From Armatimonadota bacterium (GTDB taxonomy: Bacteria; Armatimonadota; Armatimonadia; Armatimonadales; Armatimonadaceae), in assembly GCA_030833025.1 (NCBI GenBank), contig JAURHZ010000084.1, positions 1-8,798 on the forward strand: a stretch of 8,798 nt of DNA. The letters are read 5' to 3'. This document shows, piece after piece, positions 5,327 through 8,798 of this stretch. The position numbers and the translations under genes were made by a program. The notes under the pieces are model-generated. The model made no database searches. It saw nothing but the letters and a program-made list of their open reading frames with translations, and was not told the DNA's origin. Position 1 is the first letter of the stretch. Every line of letters begins with the position of its first letter.

Positions 5327-8300
5327 TTACCGCTCCAGACTGATAGCGAAGATCTTAACAGAAGCATCCTTTGGTAGGTCTATTCCAATAAGATCCGCCG
5401 CTGGACGAACCGGAATCACGAGGTGTTGCCACGCCAGAAGCGCATCTTGGTCCCCGGTAGGCATCCGCTTTCGTGGAAAGCGCATTGAAATGGCTTCATC
5501 CACACGTACGGGGGCTGTCCAGTCTCGAATGGTTCGTGTGACAACTTCCGTTTTGCCATCTTTGTAACGTAGCGTCAGTTGTACGGGTTTAGGTTGGTTC
5601 CCTATGACGACTGCAGCAATGTGAAGAGCAACGTATTTGTTCGATGGGACATCGATACGTTGTCCCTTACCTGTGACTGCATTTTTGGCACCAGGGGTGG
5701 TCGGGCCAAATTTGAATGTGATTGACCTAACAATTTCGCTTGAGATGTCACTTGCGTAGCCACTTGGGTAGAACAGCTGTCCAGAATTGATTCCGTAGCG
5801 ATCTGCTGGGAACCACTCTCCAGGGAAAGTAGCACCCAAGCCATCGACATCACCATCACGCGGAGCATTTTCATAAGCAACGGCGTCGGTGTCAAATTTG
5901 TCCTGCAAATCAATCATCACTGCACGGCCACCGCTTACGGTTACTCCAATAAAGACAGCATCCTCACTCCGTGTTACTGGGTGTGTCGTTAGGAAGAAGT
6001 CCGGCGGACGCATTGGCAATACGGCAAGAATATACCTACCTGGACGGTCCGGCACCCGGAAGGTAACTTGTAGGTCTGTACTGTCACCAACCGGAATGTC
6101 ACTCTTAATGTATTCCGTTGGCAAGGCAAGATTCACGGACATTGGGAATCCATCCGCTTGGAACCATCTACCGGTAAGGCCAAGCGAACCCTTGGTCCAC
6201 TTTTCAATTCCTGTATTTGCAATATTGACAGTTACTTTGCCATCGGAACCTGCATCAAATGTCGCCTGCCCGAGTGGGGCTACAAGGCGAACCCGAGCTT
6301 CTTCATTGCCGGGATAGACTGCCGCTGCTTGCTCAAACGGTTCGGTGACTACGTTGCCATCAGAATCCTTTACAAGGAACTGAACCCAGACATGGCTTGG
6401 GAGTGTTGCACCCTCCGCCGTCCCGGTCTGTTCAGGGTATGCACCTGCAAGGGGATTACGATCGGTATCCCGGAAATCAACCGTCGCGCGAAGCTGTTCC
6501 CAGGCTCCCGGACGTAGCACTTTAGGATGTTGAGACTCACCTGTGGACAGAACCATGGTTTTGTCCGCGGAGAGAATACGCCAGAAAAGTTTGTAAGTAC
6601 CCGCGGCGATTCCATTCGAGCCTGCAAAGCGTACATCAGCGGTAACAGGAACCCGAGCACCCGTTCTTTGAAGCGGTGACAGGGTTGTTGCACGAATTTC
6701 TGCAAAAGGTTTTTGCGTTCGTACGGTCACGACCTGACTAGTGGTTCTGGTTGTGTTGGCGGTTTCCGTAACAAACTCTAAGATATAGTCGCCATCGGGC
6801 AACGGAGTCGAACCATCTATCGAACACAACACCGCTACCTTTGTCGTGACGGATGTTCCTCCTGCAAGCAGTGATGTCAATCGGCTGCTTGTTGGAATCG
6901 TTGCGACTACCTTGTCATTCTGAAGCCAGCGATAGCCAACTTTAACGGCACTTGGCTCAAGAGGAGCTGTGCCTTTGTTTTGGATGATGACATCTGCGAC
7001 AAAGAGTTCGGGAGATGCGACAACCGTAGGAACACCCTTAGTTTGAACCCGGACATCGACCAGTGTCCCAGCGGTGCCGGTCGTTTTATAGAGCCGCGTG
7101 AGACCAACATAGCCTTCGCCATATTGTCGACTTGGAGCGATTTCATTTCCAGCTGCAAAGTCATTCCACGAATTGATGAATACCCAATCTGCGGTTCGGG
7201 ATGCATCCCAGCTCTGCTTATAGGTCTCACCAAGCCTACGTGGGACAAATGGTTTCTGTCCCCCGGGACTGACCACCGCGATATTTGGTGCCAGCGGTCG
7301 GACGCTGCGTCCAACTGATCCAAAAAGACCAGAAGAGTTCGAAGTTAGTTTCTCACCACCGATGAAAATGAGTGTTGGGCTACCAGCCGTGCCACCAAAC
7401 CGCTCCGCATAGCGTTGACGCAGCGTATTGGCCCACGACGCATCGGGTGGGAGGATGACGGATTCACCATCGATGACAACCGGTATTGCTAACACCGTAC
7501 CAACAGGCGTGCTTGCTCCAACAGGAAACACATGGCGCATTTGAGGAGGCGTAGCGATGACCCAGCGCTGGATGATGTCCCAGAGTCGATCGATGCCAGC
7601 GGGTGTCGTTGCGTCCAGAGGGGCATCATCAGTGGGCAACAAAATATACGGAGCAAGTGCAGGTGTCTGCTCGCCACGAAGGATGAGTTCCTGCTTTGCT
7701 GCAGCAACAACCATCTGAGCCTTCATGTCAAGAACACCGGCTACACCAGTGCCCCCGGTAACGCAGTAGGCGACATCGATGCCTGCCCGCTGCATCCCAA
7801 GTAGCTCACGGCGGTGGTGGTCAACACGGTCGCTCGAATACCACGGTCCCATACCCAAAAACGGTTGGTCCGTGAATCCTATGCTTCCATCGCGTGCAAT
7901 CACGCCACGTGTCGGCGAGGATGGCTTTAGGAGATCCGCATTGGTCGATGCAAAGTAAAGGGCTCCGATGGACTTGATCACTGGAGGATTACGAGTTTCA
8001 TCGAGGGTTGGTGCAACACCTGCCTGAGCAGTAATCACTGCAGTCGTCTGCTTAGTTTGCCATGCTGGCAACGCCACTTGGATTTCTGCCTCTGGCCACT
8101 CTGCAGTTTCGAATCGTCCATCAATCAGCGGACTTGTCACTTTAGGTAACAGCGAAAATGCCGATGACAGCTTGGGCCAGGTTGCCGGAGTCGCCGTGTC
8201 TACATTGTCGGGGTAGGTGGCAACGGTGGCAGAACCCTTTTTCCTAATCTGTAAAAATCCACGTAGCGGCGTTTCGGACATACAGCCAAGTGCGTCCCAT

Positions 8301-8713
8301 GGAATAGCAGCCTCGATTTGCCAGCTGTTGTCTTTATCGGTAGTGTCTCCAATAGTTCCATCGATTGATACGCCGTACTTCATCTTGAAATACGCCGCCG
8401 GAATTCCATCCTTGGTATAGCCAAATCCGCCTGCAGGGGAATAGGTAATCGTTACTGGTTTACCGCCATCAGGTAAAAGGGACAGTGTTACGCAGTCATC
8501 TTTGTAGATGGCGGGGAGGCTTTGGGGGCTAATGCTCTTTGTTAGGCCCTGAATATCAGTGGAAGGGACCTTGATGGTCAGGAAGAGATATTCGCTATCT
8601 TTTGCAAGGCGTACCAACGCCATGTTAGGTTCCTGAACGGCTGCAACCGCTGGGGTTAGCATAGAAACAAACGTAGCCAGTCCCAAAACCGTTGCGAATC
8701 TGAGCGAAGCCAT
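5327..8713 (-). CDS. Large secreted multidomain protein with CBM9-like and GH99/WbsX-like regions
   Basis: The protein has 1128 residues from the ATG at 8713-8711. It starts with a Sec signal peptide (basic MASLR, hydrophobic core, likely cleavage near AVA-A at 24-25), so it is exported. Residues 30-190 look like a CBM9-type sugar-binding beta sandwich (KDDCVTLSL at 71-79, WQIEAAIPWDALG at 131-143); a second domain-start motif, IDGRFETAEW, is at 197-206. Residues about 250-545 resemble GH99/WbsX-type TIM-barrel domains: GPWYSSDRVDHHRRELLGMQRAGID (289-313) near the start and FINSWNDFAAGNEIAPS with YGEGY (512-535) near the end. Residues 550-930 form three or so beta-sandwich repeats of CARDB/Ig type (FVADVIIQNKG at 571-581, VNIANTGIEKW at 829-839, PDRPGRYIL at 888-896). 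A final domain (932-1127) begins IDLQDKFDTDAVAYE, as in C-terminal domains of some secreted glycosidases. The active-site motif is altered (see findings). The start overlaps the recR stop as TGATG. No anchor or sorting signal seen. Confidence 0.8.
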   Translation of the reverse strand: MASLRFATVLGLATFVSMLTPAVAAVQEPNMALVRLAKDSEYLFLTIKVPSTDIQGLTKSISPQSLPAIYKDDCVTLSLLPDGGKPVTITYSPAGGFGYTKDGIPAAYFKMKYGVSIDGTIGDTTDKDNSWQIEAAIPWDALGCMSETPLRGFLQIRKKGSATVATYPDNVDTATPATWPKLSSAFSLLPKVTSPLIDGRFETAEWPEAEIQVALPAWQTKQTTAVITAQAGVAPTLDETRNPPVIKSIGALYFASTNADLLKPSSPTRGVIARDGSIGFTDQPFLGMGPWYSSDRVDHHRRELLGMQRAGIDVAYCVTGGTGVAGVLDMKAQMVVAAAKQELILRGEQTPALAPYILLPTDDAPLDATTPAGIDRLWDIIQRWVIATPPQMRHVFPVGASTPVGTVLAIPVVIDGESVILPPDASWANTLRQRYAERFGGTAGSPTLIFIGGEKLTSNSSGLFGSVGRSVRPLAPNIAVVSPGGQKPFVPRRLGETYKQSWDASRTADWVFINSWNDFAAGNEIAPSRQYGEGYVGLTRLYKTTGTAGTLVDVRVQTKGVPTVVASPELFVADVIIQNKGTAPLEPSAVKVGYRWLQNDKVVATIPTSSRLTSLLAGGTSVTTKVAVLCSIDGSTPLPDGDYILEFVTETANTTRTTSQVVTVRTQKPFAEIRATTLSPLQRTGARVPVTADVRFAGSNGIAAGTYKLFWRILSADKTMVLSTGESQHPKVLRPGAWEQLRATVDFRDTDRNPLAGAYPEQTGTAEGATLPSHVWVQFLVKDSDGNVVTEPFEQAAAVYPGNEEARVRLVAPLGQATFDAGSDGKVTVNIANTGIEKWTKGSLGLTGRWFQADGFPMSVNLALPTEYIKSDIPVGDSTDLQVTFRVPDRPGRYILAVLPMRPPDFFLTTHPVTRSEDAVFIGVTVSGGRAVMIDLQDKFDTDAVAYENAPRDGDVDGLGATFPGEWFPADRYGINSGQLFYPSGYASDISSEIVRSITFKFGPTTPGAKNAVTGKGQRIDVPSNKYVALHIAAVVIGNQPKPVQLTLRYKDGKTEVVTRTIRDWTAPVRVDEAISMRFPRKRMPTGDQDALLAWQHLVIPVRPAADLIGIDLPKDASVKIFAISLER

Positions 8714-8798
8714 CAAATTTCCCGTCTCCCGTCAAATGCCTGAATCAGCGTCGCTGAATCTGTATAGTCAATATCCCCGCCGACGGGGATGCCATGTG
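8713..8798 (-). CDS. recR: Recombination mediator protein RecR, C-terminal 27 residues (cut by window edge)
   Basis: On the - strand the frame is open from the window edge to the TGA at 8715-8713. It encodes HGIPVGGDIDYTDSATLIQA and then FDGRREI. This matches the highly conserved RecR C-terminus (GxPVGGDLEYADEVTLxxALEGRR), the end of the Toprim domain. RecR works with RecO (and RecF) to load RecA onto SSB-coated single-stranded DNA at gaps. The N-terminal helix-hairpin-helix and zinc-binding parts lie outside the window. The stop codon overlaps the ATG of the large secreted protein gene as TGATG, so recR is probably the upstream gene of the same transcript. The piece is short, but the motif is distinctive. 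Confidence 0.9.
   Translation of the reverse strand, partial: HGIPVGGDIDYTDSATLIQAFDGRREI

Noticed and set aside
7489..7710. A 73-codon - strand frame and other frames inside the large secreted protein gene
   Set aside because: They are alternative frames of a long intact gene, with no start signals or motifs of their own.
8742..8760. Near-perfect inverted repeat GAATCAGCG-T-CGCTGAATC
   Set aside because: It is within the recR coding frame, has one mismatch per arm pair and a 1-base centre. Coding constraint or chance is enough.
8773..8790. Perfect 7-bp hairpin ATCCCCG-CCGA-CGGGGAT
   Set aside because: It lies inside recR and is explained by the conserved PVGGD codons. There is no T-run after it, and translation continues.

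Overview
The window comes from a bacterial chromosome of moderate GC content. It holds two housekeeping-type clusters on opposite strands that converge near position 3200. I recognise no phage, insertion-sequence, CRISPR, tRNA or rRNA signature. The lineage cannot be fixed from this sequence. The tyrA-aroA-cmk-plsC order, and a very large secreted carbohydrate-associated protein with many beta-sandwich regions, are compatible with groups such as Armatimonadota or Chloroflexota, but that is a low-confidence inference.

Left half, + strand. The 3' end of a prephenate dehydrogenase gene (tyrA) overlaps aroA (EPSP synthase), which overlaps cmk (cytidylate kinase). After a 151-base gap comes plsC (1-acyl-glycerol-3-phosphate acyltransferase). 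The first two genes serve aromatic amino acid synthesis, cmk serves pyrimidine nucleotide supply, and plsC serves phospholipid synthesis. The tyrA/aroA and aroA/cmk junctions are TGATG and TAATG stop-start overlaps, so translation is probably coupled. A strong hairpin with U-tracts on both sides ends this unit and the convergent gene opposite it.

Middle, 3166-4041. A small unrecognised basic protein (133 aa, with a run of six arginines) lies on the - strand. Behind it is about 420 bases without a convincing gene. The half next to the small gene is AT-rich and carries a plausible promoter, an inverted repeat and a Fur-box-like palindrome. The other half is hairpin-rich and of unknown function.

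Right half, - strand. The last 27 codons of recR (recombination mediator) overlap, by TGATG, a gene for a 1128-residue secreted multidomain protein. Its central region resembles GH99/WbsX-type domains, but the expected pair of catalytic glutamates appears to be replaced. A geranylgeranyl-reductase-family flavoprotein follows 82 bases downstream.

The points most worth a second look are the altered active-site motif in the large secreted protein and its coupling to recR, the unrecognised 133-aa basic protein with its control region, and the hairpin-rich intergenic stretch.
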